From the NCBI GenBank assembly GCA_039720395.1, contig CM077832.1, forward strand, positions 14,140,966 through 14,204,965: a stretch of 64,000 nt of DNA, read 5' to 3'. Source of the DNA: Liquidambar formosana. Lineage: Eukaryota > Streptophyta > Magnoliopsida > Saxifragales > Altingiaceae. Position numbers and translations under genes: made by a program. The notes under the pieces were generated by a model, which searched no databases, was not told where the DNA came from, and saw only the letters and a list, made by a program, of their open reading frames with translations. The first letter of the stretch is position 1; each line of letters starts with the position of its first letter. Shown one piece after another: positions 34,883 to 46,837 of the stretch.

Positions 34883-35930
34883 GAAGAAGAAGAAAGATGT
34901 ATATGAATCCTTGATCGAGTCCACCAAATCATCATATGAGGGCACCCTCATCCCTTCTAACAGCATTTTTTGTGTGTATGTGTGGCTATTTTGGGCACAA
35001 TTTAAGACACGTGTCATTTTATCATATTTATCGCTTTAAGCCAATTATATTAGTATAAATTTAACCAAATATCTATTAAAATGAGCCCACATGTGCTTGT
35101 TAAAGTTGATGAAACTCCTCTATCCCTGACTGTTAAAATGCACTACATTTTATAGTGAAATTTTGTGTGTGAAAACCGTTATAGGTATCTTATCCGATGG
35201 TAAGGTTGGTCTACGTCTTGGAATTTGTGCTATCAACCTTGGAATGGAAGGGATTTTTCTATACACCCATCAGGGCACCCACATTGTAGCTTTTCCCTCT
35301 TTAATGTTGTTTAGATCTTACATTTAATCAATTTATGGTACCAATATTAGATCCGATCCTTTCTGTCTACTGAATATGGTTTAAATACTTGCCCAACAAA
35401 ATATAGGTTTAAATACTTAAGAAGTTGGGTTAAACCCTAGTAAAAACCCAATTTAGTAGGCCCCATTGGAACACAAAATTGGGCTTAAAATTGGGTGGCG
35501 AAATGGAAATTAGGGCCCCCAATTCCAATTATGTAGTGTTTGGGCCGGCAATGGAATAGGAATCATGATTCCAAGACGTAAATCCGTGAAACTAGTTGTA
35601 GTATTGCAGTGGATCTGGATTTAGTTTCAATCGCAAAAAAGGGTATTTGCAACAATAAATATGTGAGTCACACGTGGAGTTGCAATGGATTCAATTAGAT
35701 CTACAAGCTCTATGATAGGGAGAGATATTAAAAAACTTATCAAATTCAATTCGATTGTTGAATGAGATTTTGGACGGTCAAGATTAAAAGATTAAAAGTT
35801 GTCATTGAGGTCATTTCAATGGTAAATTTTTAATCTTTTAATCTCGACCATCCAAAATGCCAACCAATACAGTTCGGCACAGTCCTGAGTTCAAACAACT
35901 TAGCACTGAATCCATTCACCTATGATAGAT
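34883..35930. other. Intergenic DNA with a small fold-back element
   Basis: Around 35768-35862 ATTTTGGACGGTCAAGATTA is mirrored by an inverted copy ending GACCATCCAAAATG, giving a hairpin of about 95 bases that contains AGATTAAAAGATTAAAA on one arm. It may be a small MITE. Nothing else recognised. Confidence 0.45.
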
Positions 35931-36602
35931 TAATAATAATTATAAGCACTAGGTCCTAACACTTGAATTAAACTGGGTTAATTTCACTATTTCCATGTCC
36001 ACTGGTAATTGCAAAGGTGAGGCTATTGCCACCAAAAAAATTCCTAAGCACCCTTACTAACTTAAAAATTTTCAAGGTTTTATGAAAATATAAAAGGGTT
36101 TTATTTTTTTATTTTTTTTTCTTCGTGAAGTCTACTTGAAAACATAATTTTGAACAATTTTGTGGAATAAATTTTTTTCAAAATCCATTGTTTAAGTGGA
36201 TTTTTTAGTCATTTATAGTATTTGTTTCATTTTTACAAAAAAATTTATGAAAAATAGTCAAAAAATAAACTTAAATGACAGATTTTGAAAAAATTTATTC
36301 TACAAAATTTATCAAAATATAATGTTTTTTAATGGACAACGTGTCCAGTTTTCGTGAAAACTTTCTATATTCTTCATAAAACCTTAAAAATTTTAAAATA
36401 CGTGAGTGGTGCTTAGGAATTTTGTGGTGACAATAGCCTCCTTTGCAAAAATCAATATGATTTTGCAGGGGAGATAGGGATTTTGAGCCCTTGTCTTTTG
36501 AGAATTTTCCTTGAAACTCATTACAACTTTATTAACAGATTTGAATCCTAAAGCATACTCTCGAATCCATGTTTTAGGACCTGATGCTTACAATTATTAT
36601 TA
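35931..36602. mobile_element. MITE-like element with inverted ends, containing another MITE
   Basis: The outer inverted ends TAATAATAATTATAAGC and its near-complement at 36586-36602, extending into AGGTCCTAA, define 672 bp. The palindromic MITE at 36011-36446 lies within. No clear target duplication. Confidence 0.5.
36011..36446. mobile_element. Long palindromic MITE (family 2, copy 2)
   Basis: The ends GCAAAGG(TG)AGGCTATTG and their complement continue into long matching arms (AAATTCCTAAGCACC). The core resembles the element at 18109-18463. Confidence 0.6.
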
Positions 36603-38020
36603 AATAATTCACTACTTAGTTTGAACTAGAATTTATGATAGGTTAAGGTAATTTATAGGGAAACCAATCCAAGACAGGGTTTCCATAATTGGATCATCGA
36701 TCGATTGGTGCCCTGTTAGGCCAAATTTTCATTCCATATGATTACTGAGAAGACTACTGGTAAAAGCGTGTGTTACCTATGCGTGTTAGTTAAAAATAAA
36801 AATAAAAATAAAAATAAAAAATAGAAGAGGGTGTGGTTGAAATAAGCTACAAAATATATTAATTTCTAAAGAAAATTTTGCCCTTTTCCATGCTTTTATC
36901 TAAATATTTCCAAGTTCCAAACAATCCCATCGCCCAAGTGTTCGACTGTGTTCATTATATTCCTCCATGACAACGAGTGCGAAGGAGGACTGATGAGAGT
37001 CTAGAAGGATTGGGCCGGGTCAACCCACATTTTTCGGGTTTGTTCGCATCGCTTTAGAATTTAACCCATGTGTGTGGGTTTGTTTCAAAAAAATACTCTC
37101 AAATAAAAGAAATAAGAAAAGTTTATTTATTTGAATTTTTTTTTTTGGCCTATCAATAAGAGAACACATATCCATACACATTCACACGCGCAAAATTGAA
37201 ATCAAAATATCCGCAAACCCTTTTATTAGAATGGGACATGTCATTGGACTTATATTTAAAGAAGGCCTAAGGGACATGTCCCATCCCAAGCGGGGTCGAA
37301 ACAATTCTCTCAATTGTTTTGATTCCATCGATTCCGTTAATATAGGAATGTTGATTAGGGCTTTCACTCAATTGTTTTAATTCTATTAATTCAGTTGTTA
37401 TGGGGATATTGATTTAGGCTTTTCTCTCAACTGATGGGTGTTGTTGGGTTTTCGTTTTGTGTGTTAAATCACAAGCGCAAGTGAAACAAGTACAAGAGGG
37501 GTAGGCAGAGCTTAAAGCCTCAATGCAATTGTCCAAAGAGCCCCCTTTGACGGCAACGTAAGGGACCTCAATGAGCGCTGCGATGCCCTTGATGCTCGCA
37601 TTGCACTCCTCAAGTCCTTCATCAAAGCCAAAAAAGAGGGAGTTTCTGCCCAAGCCCATCACATGCTTCGGTTTCTTTGATTTCTTTCCAGTGTCTGTGT
37701 CATGGGGGATATCACGGAGAATTTACTAGTTACTTAGCTTGATTTTGTTAATTTGGGCTCACTACTGTTCCTTTGGTCTTTTTTAGGAGTAGTATTATTA
37801 GCATTTTGGTTTCTCATCTGTTTTGTGCACCACATTTGTGTTCCAGTCTTCATGTAAATCGATATAACAGTTTGTTCTTTCTGATTCTCTCTCTCTATTT
37901 TTTTTTCCTCCCCACTAACCTAATGTGCTGTGGACATGCTTTCAGATTATAAGAAGCACACACTGAAATCTATTCTGCATTGCACAATGATCAATTTATT
38001 TTTGCAGAGTACAATCAACT
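36603..38020. other. Intergenic DNA with one coding-like scrap
   Basis: Plus-strand 37519-37680 reads AIVQRAPFDGNVRDLNERCD and then KSFIKAKKEGVSAQ to a stop, which looks like real protein sequence (helical, charged). It has no start and no family I can name, and may be a processed gene relic. The rest is AT-rich; an (A)4T repeat lies near 36800-36820. Confidence 0.3.
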
Positions 38021-38575
38021 TCTTTTTTTTTTTTTTAATCAGCAAAAGAAAATTTTATTAATTAGAGAAAATAAGATACATGAAACAAATACAATCCACC
38101 CAAATCTGAAAACACCAACCGCCCCAAATGATCACCCAACCACTTAGCAAGTAGTTGAGAATAAACTATAACTCATAGAATCCAAAAACCGCCCAATAGA
38201 AAGTCAGCCCATACCAAACAACTCAAAAAACACAGCCAAACATAAACAATACATCTCCCAACTGATACATCACAACCCCAATGAAACAAAAAGCAAAAGA
38301 AGCTCCAAAAATATGACACCACTAGAATCGTTCAGCTCAAATCCAAACTAGAAAATTTAAACAAACGAGACAAACTCGGCGTTGATATCTAGGGCTAGCA
38401 AACTCCAAAGCAGCTCAAAACCACTCCTGATACCATACGCTGCAACGAGGACCCATCAACATTGAAACAAACCAAACCAGGCATTAATCAGTCGCACCCC
38501 TCCACTTGTACCCAAAAAAAAAACAAAAATACAAAAAAAAAACAAAACAAAACAAAAAAACACAAAACAAAACGT
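38021..38575 (-). mobile_element. Probable LINE 3'-end fragment
   Basis: A T-run at 38023-38037 is followed by AATCAGCAAAAGAAAATTTT and several hundred bases with C/A-rich composition, as in 3' regions of plant LINEs read on the opposite strand. It lies just downstream of the methyltransferase gene. No protein motif is left. Confidence 0.35.
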
Positions 38576-38618
38576 TGATCATGTTTTGCTGAAACTGCAC
38601 GCCAACACTACACGTCTT

Positions 38619-40841
38619 CTAAACAATCGCATTATTGCGCCTGAGGAAGACAAAGAGTTCAATCTCTTTCCGGTTCTTGTCGTCAAAGATGAAGGAGTTC
38701 TCTGCAAGTTTGTTATCAAAGCATTCAAACAACTCTTCGATAATCTCATTTCCAAAGTGTTCCCTAATGAGTCCCTCCATGGCAGATCTTAAATGCAAGC
38801 TACACATTTTCAAATCAACTGAGCCGTGTCTTGACGGGTTAGTCAATTTTTCCATTCTTTCAATATTGAAAAACCCATTTGTCTGTATAACTTCCTCCAA
38901 CTCCTTAGGGGATGTATAATAGAGAGGCAAGTTGAAGGAATCTACCCTTTCTTCGCTAAGTAATCCCTGCAATAGAAGGGATCATTTGAGCTTAACAAAT
39001 CTGAGATTAGGTTCAAATAATTGATCGACATCATAATACACTATATATATGTCTTCATGATTCAATTTCTTCATATTAATATTTCATCTGTAGAAGTTAT
39101 TATAGAATTTATTTGAAGGAAGGATCACTTCAAGTTATTATTGCATAAGCGTCTTTACAAGTTCTTAGGACCTGTTTGGTATTTGCAAGCTATATATTTT
39201 AAATTTTTAACTATAGATGTGACTACGAAAAATTGTAGCACCATCAAAATAAGTTCGCAAACATACTGTCTATCCCATTAAGCATCAATCCTGTCAACGT
39301 AAAACTATTAATCCTGAAGCTTGTTCGCTCTGATTTAAGACGTATTAGGAATTTAGGATGTGTAAGTAATGAGCTTTTTAGTATGACTTGCATTTCACAT
39401 ATATGGCTTCCGTTTTGGTAATGGTCCCAATCGCTAGGTGATGCGTTTTTATATTTTAAAGCTATGCAAATCCATTAGAGCCATTTAAAGTCCATGAAAT
39501 GTTCAAAGACGCTCTAAGTGATTTCACATAGAATGGTAAATAACCATTTAGTGCCTGTTTTGAGTATTGAAGACACAAATCCATTACTTTGAATTAAAAA
39601 ATTAAAAAATTTGGTATTTTATGAATGAAAATTTGGTATTTTATGAATTTTTAAAAATTGATCAGGCGAAATCAACTATAGTGATGACTCCAACTTCTTT
39701 TAAATATTTTAATTCAAGGTGATAAATTTGTGCATTTATTTACTATGTAGAGTTTGTCGAATTATTTAATTTTGAATTGGACACTCAAACATGCCCTTAT
39801 TAATTTGTCCTTACCATCTTGGCCATGTCCACGAGGCAAGACCCCAAAAGATCGTGCACCCAACCGCTACAAGTCTGAGAAAAAAGGACCCCGTTTGGAA
39901 GACAGAGTACTAGAAGTACCATCAAACCTTCTCCCACAAACTCTTGTGCTCTAGCATTCAGAAAGGCCTGCATGTCTTCCTTGTACTGGGCAGAATACGC
40001 TTCATAAACTTCTTTCGCACTTCTAGTGTACATGATTCTCCCTCCATTCCATGCAAGAGAGTTTCTGTCTAAAACTTCTTTTGGAACCTTGGAAAGCCAG
40101 TGCAGTGCATAAGATGAGTGTACAATGTGGAGTGTGGAGTTAGGAAATAAGCGCCCGTAGAAAGAACCGGGCACTCCAGCTGCAAAATATTGGTGGGTGG
40201 GAGGCAGTGACTTGAAGAGAGTGTTGAAATCGTTATCGGTGTTATCATTGAAGAAAACTTGGAATTCTGGGTTTTTTTGCATGGAGGATTGGTATTTGAG
40301 CTCTACAGCTTCTATAATGTTTTGCACTGAAATGAATGTGTTGTTCCCAACAGAACAGCCCATATCTGCAATAAGGAATGGTTTGGAAGGATCAAATGTA
40401 GGGTTCTTGATGTCAAGCTTATCTGCAATTGTTTCAGTGAGCATAACCTTTGCAGCATCCACCACTACTCTCTGCAAAATATTAAAAAAAAAAAAAAAAA
40501 AAAAACAAAGGAGGTAATTAAAATCATAATATAAATCCTCACCAAGGGCTGTCTTTGATATGAAATTTTGTTCAGCCAAAAACTAATGGAGCTAATAATT
40601 TAACGTATCTATATATAGACTATGGTAGACAAATTAAGAAGACCTGATAATAGGAATTTTGGGCATAGCTATAAGGGCCATTGCCCCCGTTCATGGCATA
40701 TGATTTGAGACATGATTCATTCAGTATCTGGGTCTCCTCATTTGGCATCTTTTGAGCTTGGTTAATGGACTCATTGCTACTGTTCACAGGATGTGATTTG
40801 GTACATGACTCATGCATTATCTTGGTCTCCTCATTTGCCAT
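38619..40841 (-). CDS. SABATH-family carboxyl methyltransferase
   Basis: Three exons (40644-40841, 39815-40471, 38619-38966) join in phase 0 and give 400 residues. The family transfers a methyl group from S-adenosylmethionine to carboxyl groups (salicylate, jasmonate, loganate, farnesoate) or to xanthine nitrogens, in the cytosol. Visible motifs are AMNGGNGPYSYAQNSYYQ (about 49-66, SAM binding), ADMGCSVGNNT (101-111), QVFFNDNTDNDFN (137-149) and a VHSSYALHWLSKVP region in which Tyr187 and Trp191 match the substrate-pocket Tyr/Trp of salicylate methyltransferase. LPLYYTSPKELEEVI and REHFGNEIIEELF are in exon 3. The GLMVLL...LLGSCLVDMAKM stretch resembles the loganic/farnesoic acid methyltransferase clade more than classical SAMT, so the substrate is uncertain. 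The first 31 residues are a diverged copy of the next 31. No stops; probably functional. Confidence 0.92.
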
Positions 40842-40906
40842 CTGTGAGTGTGTGTGTGGGTGTGTGTGGGCACATGTAGATGTAAGCTTGGTGCAGGAAT
40901 GTTTTG

Positions 40907-40914
40907 CTTTTATA
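40907..40914 (-). promoter_or_regulatory. TATA box of the methyltransferase gene
   Basis: The minus strand reads TATAAAAG, 66-73 bases before the ATG at 40841. This supports 40841 as the first usable start, since the in-frame codons further upstream would lie before transcription begins. Confidence 0.6.
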
Positions 40915-41181
40915 GGCAACACTTTATTTCCATGGGACGATAAAAAATGATGGAGTACGTAATGCCTACGTGTTTGCGACTCTTTTAATCAATCACAAGC
41001 GTTCATCCACTGGTATAAAAAAAATATATGTGGCCGGTGATTAGGAAACTGTAATGCCAATATTAAGCATTTTGAAGTTGGTCATGGAAGGAGATGTATA
41101 AAAATATTGCTCGTTTTCTGGGTTTATCTGTGCCATGCACGGGTTTCATAAATTTTCATATATTATTGTTCGACCCTCAAT

Positions 41182-41184
<3 letters not shown>

Positions 41185-41235
<51 letters not shown>
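41185..41235. repeat. (TA)n microsatellite upstream of the methyltransferase gene
   Basis: About 25 uninterrupted TA units, about 340 bases upstream of the start codon. Confidence 0.95.
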
Positions 41236-41238
<3 letters not shown>

Positions 41239-42570
41239 TGAATAAAAGTATGTTCTAATATCTAGATAATTACTTGGAGGCAAATTTATATTTTTAGATT
41301 ACAATATGTTATGAAATTTTGTTAAGAACTACATAAAAAAAAAAATACTAAATTGTGAATTTTTCATTATTGTATGGAATTTCCAATTACAATTTTTTTT
41401 TTTTTTTAATGTAGGAATAAATGATGGCTGTCAAGAATACTAACTAGTAACTATGAGATTTTCCTTCTCAAATAAAATCTTGAATTTTATAATTTAGTTG
41501 AATGAAGAAAATTTAGGCTTTCTGTTGATTATTGAATGAGTGGAAAAGTTAGGTCTACCCATAGAAAATACTAGCATTGATTTTCTAAATTAAACTTTAG
41601 GAAAGAGCTGCATGTAACATTTTTTTTTAATATATAATTCCCTTGCTAGCTCCTCGCGAAAAGGAAGAAATGTATGTTAATATAGAATTGATTCCTGCAG
41701 AGATTATTTAATTATTTTAAGAAAATGTATAAAGGGAGAAAAGTGATTGGCACATTTGATGAATGATATGGTCCCGACGATCCTTTTGAACAAACTGGTG
41801 GCCTGGCCTATAAATTCAGAAGGCAAGACATGAGCATGACTAGCCAGCTAGTGCTATTCGAATCTGAAACTGAGCTTCTTGACACCAATCTGTAGACATC
41901 GTACATTTTTGAAATCAGTATTCTAATGTCCATTAACATTATCGTGGCCACTATTCCATAATGGAAATCAATATTTAGAGTGAAAAGCATGCATAAAGAG
42001 CCTTTAAAAGGAGGCCTAGGAGAACAAAGCAAGCCTAGCTAGAATGGGGACCTCTAGCTAGAACTACTAGGGGCTCACTTAAAGAGACATTAAAGTCACC
42101 TTCTCCTTCTCTTTTCTTTGTGTTTATGTGTGTTTCTTGAGAAATTTATAATTTTAAAGACAAACAGATGGAATTGGGGCAGCTTAAAAAGATAACTGGT
42201 CTGAAACCTCTCATATGCTTCAAGTTAGAGAGGATGAGGCACAACTAAGGAAAGGTTGCAAAATGTCCAGGACTTCAAAAATCACCGGAGACTAAGGCAG
42301 CAAAATATAGCACAAGCAGGACATCAAATCTTGGCTGAATTAATGACCAAATGCTACTCACGTCCTCCAAAAGAGGAAAAATTAAAACTGATCCCTTCTT
42401 ACAAACCATGGACCATCACTTTAATTTTTTATTGAAAATCCAAATGAGAGAGAGCCTATATATATATGCACTACTAGCGGCTGGCGTTTGCATGTCTATT
42501 AAATCTAAAAGAAAAAAAAAAGGTAGAATAAAAGGCAATCATATATTATATTGGCAAAGGCAATCATATT
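41236..42570. other. Intergenic DNA, no gene recognised
   Basis: AT-rich; small ORFs without domains. Nothing else seen. Confidence 0.4.
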
Positions 42571-42619
42571 ATAAAGTACCATCTTTACATTGAGTTAGAA
42601 TGAAAAGATGGTACTTTAT
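42571..42619. repeat. Perfect 16-bp hairpin
   Basis: Arms ATAAAGTACCATCTTT (42571-42586) and its exact complement (42604-42619) enclose a 17-base loop. Confidence 0.8.
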
Positions 42620-42769
42620 AGTATATGTAATCATATATTTTAATTCTCTAGTGATGGGGGGAATTTGGTAAAGAGAAGAATTTTCCTTTTCATATTGTAT
42701 AGAGGGAACTGTGAGCGGTCAGTTTCGAACCTCAAAAACCATTATTCTACTCTGCAATGAGGGGACCGA

Positions 42770-42933
42770 TGGGCTGTAGCTAGTTTAGCTGGTATTTGGA
42801 GGGCACTACTAAAGTGGTGGCCTAGAGTTCAAGGTCCCCACTTGTGGTGCAATAGGAAACTAGTGTATTTTGCATGTTTTGTTGTTCCTAGTTTCTACAC
42901 TTATTTGCCACCTCCTCAGCCGGTATTGAATTC

Positions 42934-42962
<29 letters not shown>
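42770..42962 (+). mobile_element. tRNA-derived SINE with poly(A) tail
   Basis: Box A-like TAGCTAGTTTAGCTGGTA lies at about 42777-42794 and box B GTTCAAGGTCC at 42827-42837. A body of about 95 bases follows, then a poly(A) of about 29 (42934-42962). Spacing and order fit a plant tRNA-type SINE. A target duplication was not identified. Confidence 0.65.
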
Positions 42963-42964
<2 letters not shown>

Positions 42965-43194
42965 AAGAAAAAGGGAAAAACGAGAGCTCATTATAAAGAG
43001 TGACCAAACATCAGTACATATACATTGTAGTGAAATATGTACTACAAACAGCTTTCAAGGCTTTTCATGAACTGTTGCCAAAGTACTGACAAAAATTAAT
43101 ATTATAGCATATAGAGATGGCTTATGTGCCACATGGTATTGAAGCATGAAGCAGCTGCAATTCACCTAAAATTGTAGCTGCTAAGTCCATAGAG

Positions 43195-43500
43195 CTTGGG
43201 GATGTGTTTCGATGGTCGGAAATCGGAGGGGATGGGAGGAAGAGGAGAGTTTTTGGAGAGGAGAGAGAAAGAGAGAGATGGAAGGGTTTGGAGAGGTTGT
43301 TGTTGAGAGATTGATTTGTGGGAGTTGAGGAACAGGTGCGTGGAATTTAGGTTTCGGGTTTTGGTGGAGGATGGTAGGGAAGTTGCCATGGGTGGGGTGC
43401 TCTTGACGGTTATGGTGAAAGAGGGAGAGGAAGCATGGTAGAAGAAGGGCGGTAATTAGAAGGGCTTTTGGTTAGGAGGGCATTTATGTGTATGTGGGAC
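43195..43500 (-). pseudogene. Duplicated LIG6 promoter/5' UTR/N-terminus
   Basis: The minus strand from the ATG at 43389 encodes MATSLPSSTKTRNLNSTHLF and onward, nearly the same as the first 64 residues of LIG6. It diverges at IPKLYGLSS, exactly where LIG6 continues into its nuclease domain. Similarity also covers about 110 bases upstream of the ATG. The TATA-like sequence is altered and the E2F site is missing. No nuclease or ligase sequence follows, so it is a fragment of 300 bp, probably a local segmental copy. Confidence 0.9.
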
Positions 43501-43599
43501 TGTGGGTGCATATATGCATGAGAAAAGAAATAGTATAAGAAACCACCGGAAAAAAAAAAAAGAAAAAGAAAAAGAAATAGTATAAGAGTAATCATAACA

Positions 43600-44770
43600 A
43601 ACTATATAAAAATTTCATTACCAAAAGAAAAAAAAAATATGAAATTTAAGATCTGAAATTAATTGTGTAAAAGAAAAAAAAAAAATGAGTAATCAATTTG
43701 TACTTAAAAGCTTTACCAAAAAATCACAAATAATTCTACAATCACAAATAATAAAAATAATTTATATATATTTTTATAAAAATAACAGAGAAAAATATAA
43801 AGGACCTTTAGATGACATGAAGCTAGCTTAGAGGGAAAAAAACCTATACCAAGATCATTAAACAAATAAGACTGCGCCTTCACTCTTGGTAGAAAGTAAA
43901 TTCGACTGTTAGTAAATGAGAAAAAGGAAAGGAAAACTTATATGTTCCCTCTATTATGTTGGAGGCAAAAGATTTCTATTAGGAAATTATCATATGGAAT
44001 CACCATTGGCATGGGTCATAACTCAAGCCATTCAACTCAAAATACAACTCTTTCTTCTTCTTTTTTCCATATTGTTCTTTTTCTATTTTATTTTTATAAA
44101 AAAAAAATTATAGAAGGAGAGAGAGAGGATGAATAAAATGAAATAACAAACACATAGTAAGCAATAAAGATATGCAGTAGTCTGATTTATTGGGAGGGGA
44201 AAAAAAAAAACTAAACCAAAATCATAAAACGCATACATAAAATTAGGCATTTACTTTTGGCTTGTACATACACAAACGCCTATAAAATTGGTACAAAGAA
44301 TATCAAATCATGAAGATAAAAAAAAAAAAAAAAAAAAAAAATGTAGAAACCATCAACGCTAGGTATTTAGAGACATGTAACATACCTTCAATTGTTTATA
44401 ATTGATGATCTATGTTTTGCATTCTTTACTGTCTTCTATTCTTTAACCCCAATGATTGGATGGTATGCCCTGCTTGAAAATGGACATTAAATTGCATAAA
44501 AATATATTTACCAAAAAGAAAAAATTTGCACGAAAATTTAATTTTGAAATTAAACGTAAAAAGGAAAAAGGAGTAATCAAATTCTGCAATCACAAAAAAT
44601 AATAGTAATATTTAAATAAAATAAATAAATAAAGAAAGAAAAATATGAAGTATGTTAGATGACATGAAGGTAGCTTAGAGGGAGGGGAGGAAAAAAAACC
44701 AAACCAAGACAGTAAACAAATAAAATTGTGCCTTCACTTTCCGCCTATGCACAGGTATATATAAATACAT
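43600..44770. repeat. Diverged direct duplication, about 260 bp, A-rich
   Basis: 43610-43900 and 44500-44760 share an ordered set of phrases (TTTACCAAAAAG-type, GAGTAATCAA, AGATGACATGAAG.TAGC, TTAGAGGGA, GCCTTCACT). They are about 880 bases apart. No gene. Confidence 0.6.
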
Positions 44771-45279
44771 ACCAACTTACACACAAAGCCTCCCCCAATA
44801 AATATGGTAGAGAAATTAAATTTATAATTTAAAATGTAAGAGAAAAATCTGTACATTGATGAAGAATTAAAATACCTTATAAATACATACATATGCATGG
44901 CCAATTAAAAAAAAAATTAGTTATTTCCATTTGCAATTAATTGCAATGATACTTATATAATTTTTTTGATGAAGAATACTTGTTGATCGCGTGCAATTGC
45001 ACAGGCAACCCTTCCAGTGCAATACATGGGACTAAGAACTTCTAACAATTTCTGCTATAATTTGAAAAACACCTTATATATATGTGTAGACACCCCATTT
45101 TGTCCCCATATTTTTATGAGTTTCTGATGCTGAGATCCGTAAAGTTTGCTACCAATCCTAGGTTCCTTTTCTGATGAGTTGAGTGAGTGTATTGATTAGT
45201 ACGTACAAATGATTGTGTACGTGCGCGCGCACACGATCATAGCCCTTAAATGTGAGTAAAATGGAAGGGATTGGGATGA

Positions 45280-45452
45280 TGCGTACGCATGATTGGGATA
45301 TGCGTACGCGTGACACCACTATGCGTACGCATAGTGTGGTTATGCGTACGCATAGCCCACTATGCGTACGCATAACTTGTGCGGATAATTCAAAATTATG
45401 CGTACGCATTATGCAGCCATGCGTACGCGTCGTTTGATCGCGCGTACGCATG
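45280..45452. repeat. Palindrome cluster 1 (GCGTACGC), upstream of the LTR TATA box
   Basis: Eight exact copies of GCGTACGC in about 170 bases, most as ATGCGTACGCAT, spaced 15-40 bases apart. The 10-base word TGCGTACGCA is self-complementary and alternates pyrimidine and purine. Confidence 0.9.
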
Positions 45453-45943
45453 GAAATCTTTATTTTTCTTATTTTTCGGGATGATCTCCCCAAATCGTAA
45501 GAGGGGGATTGTAGCCTACCTTTTAGGAACAAGAGGAGCGGCGCTAAGTGGCTAGAGAAGCTCCTAGGGTTGCAAAGGTTAACCTAATCCTTCCCTATAT
45601 ATAGCTAAATATAGGGTTTGGATGGGGGATTTGATTTTGGAGTTTTGGAGGCTAGGGAAACGAAAGAAAAAGAGAAAACTGAGAGAGAGAGAAAGAGAAA
45701 GAACCAAGAAGGATTGGCAGTGGACCTGAGGGGACAATCAATCTATATTCTGCAGTTGGTAAAATATTCCCCACTTGGCCTATTTAATTTATTTGCATAT
45801 TGGAATGATCTGTTGATTATTCACATGTGTTTTAGGAATAGTTTTGATGATGATTTATGATTAAATATGCATGCTTAGTACTGTGGTCATGGGTTTAGGA
45901 TTGGTTCAATTGTAGAGAAAGTTGTAATTTAATTTTAGATCAT

Positions 45944-46292
45944 GGTGCGCGCGCACATGAAGGTGTGCGGACGATTTGTTTGCTATGCGTACACTTATAA
46001 ATACACGTACGCGTGTATATGAATGCGCACGCCCATATTGATTATGCGTATGCATGAAAATAGGTTTAACCACTTGTTTTGCAGAGTAGTAAATTAGATG
46101 TGTGTACGTGTGTCACTATGCGCGTACGCTTTGTCTTTTGATGCGTACGCGCGTTAATCTATGCGTGCATTTGTTTTATAGTGCGTACGCACATTTGTTG
46201 CAGGGATGAAAAGTGGTACGCGTACGCGTAATTCGCAGCACGCGCACGCATAAAGTCCCATGCGCACGCACGGCCTAGTATGCGTACGCATG
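45944..46292. repeat. Palindrome cluster 2, downstream of the LTR TATA box
   Basis: Five exact GCGTACGC cores and about nine close variants (GCGCACGC, GCGTATGC, GCGCGCGC) in about 350 bases. Confidence 0.85.
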
Positions 46293-46837
46293 ATTCCTTG
46301 GTTACTTTTTCCCTTCCTTCCTTTTTACTTTATTGTTATTTCTTTATTTATATCTTTTGTACTTGTTTTGCAGGATACTTTGTAGGATAGGTATAGCTTG
46401 TTTATTATTTGTTATTTTATTTTATTTTATTTCTTTATGTGTTCTTTTCATTTCTTTATTATTTCTTTTTTTATTTACTTTATTTAATTCTAGTATTTGC
46501 TGCATAATGTACATAACTGCTATAACGTGTGTGTATTTTAATTCTTCGCATGAATAGGGATAATTTTAATTAAATTAGATAATTAAATATGATTAATAGA
46601 CATAAAGTGGGGGCCGATCTACGGATCGGGCGCCATTGGGTGCCTAACACCTTCCTAACTTCCTAATGGCGTACCCTAGCCTCGAACCTAATCTGGTAAT
46701 GACGAGTTAGACCCTTGCAAGGGGTCAGTTTGGTTCCCGGGTTTTCCTGGGTGGCAACTCTTCTCCGCGCTAGTCCTTTGAGGCTAATGCGTATTCCTGA
46801 GCCGTGCGTGTTCGCGGGGCGCGGCGCTCACAATATG

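Larger units (their letters stand above)
45085..46832 (+). mobile_element. Solo LTR carrying GCGTACGC palindrome clusters
   Basis: It starts TGTAGACACCCC, ends GCGGCGCTCACA and is flanked by ATATG at 45080-45084 and 46833-46837. A TATA box lies near 45594-45602 and a purine-rich leader follows, so it points rightward. The end (CTCTTCTCCGCGCTAGTCC...GGGGCGCGGCGCTCACA) resembles large Ty3/gypsy LTRs of the Tat type, though the lineage is not certain. No internal domain is left. Length is 1,748 bp. Confidence 0.85.

Noticed and set aside
37414..37662. 82-codon minus-strand ORF
   Set aside because: The plus strand reads more like protein here (DLNERCDALDAR); the minus ORF is probably its shadow.
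45158..45532. ORF with repeated MRTH/VRI units
   Set aside because: It is the translation of the ATGCGTACGCAT palindromes in the solo LTR, not a protein.
45280..46292. CRISPR-like array of short repeats
   Set aside because: Plant nuclear DNA; repeats are about 10 bp, spacers irregular, and there are no cas genes. They lie inside an LTR.
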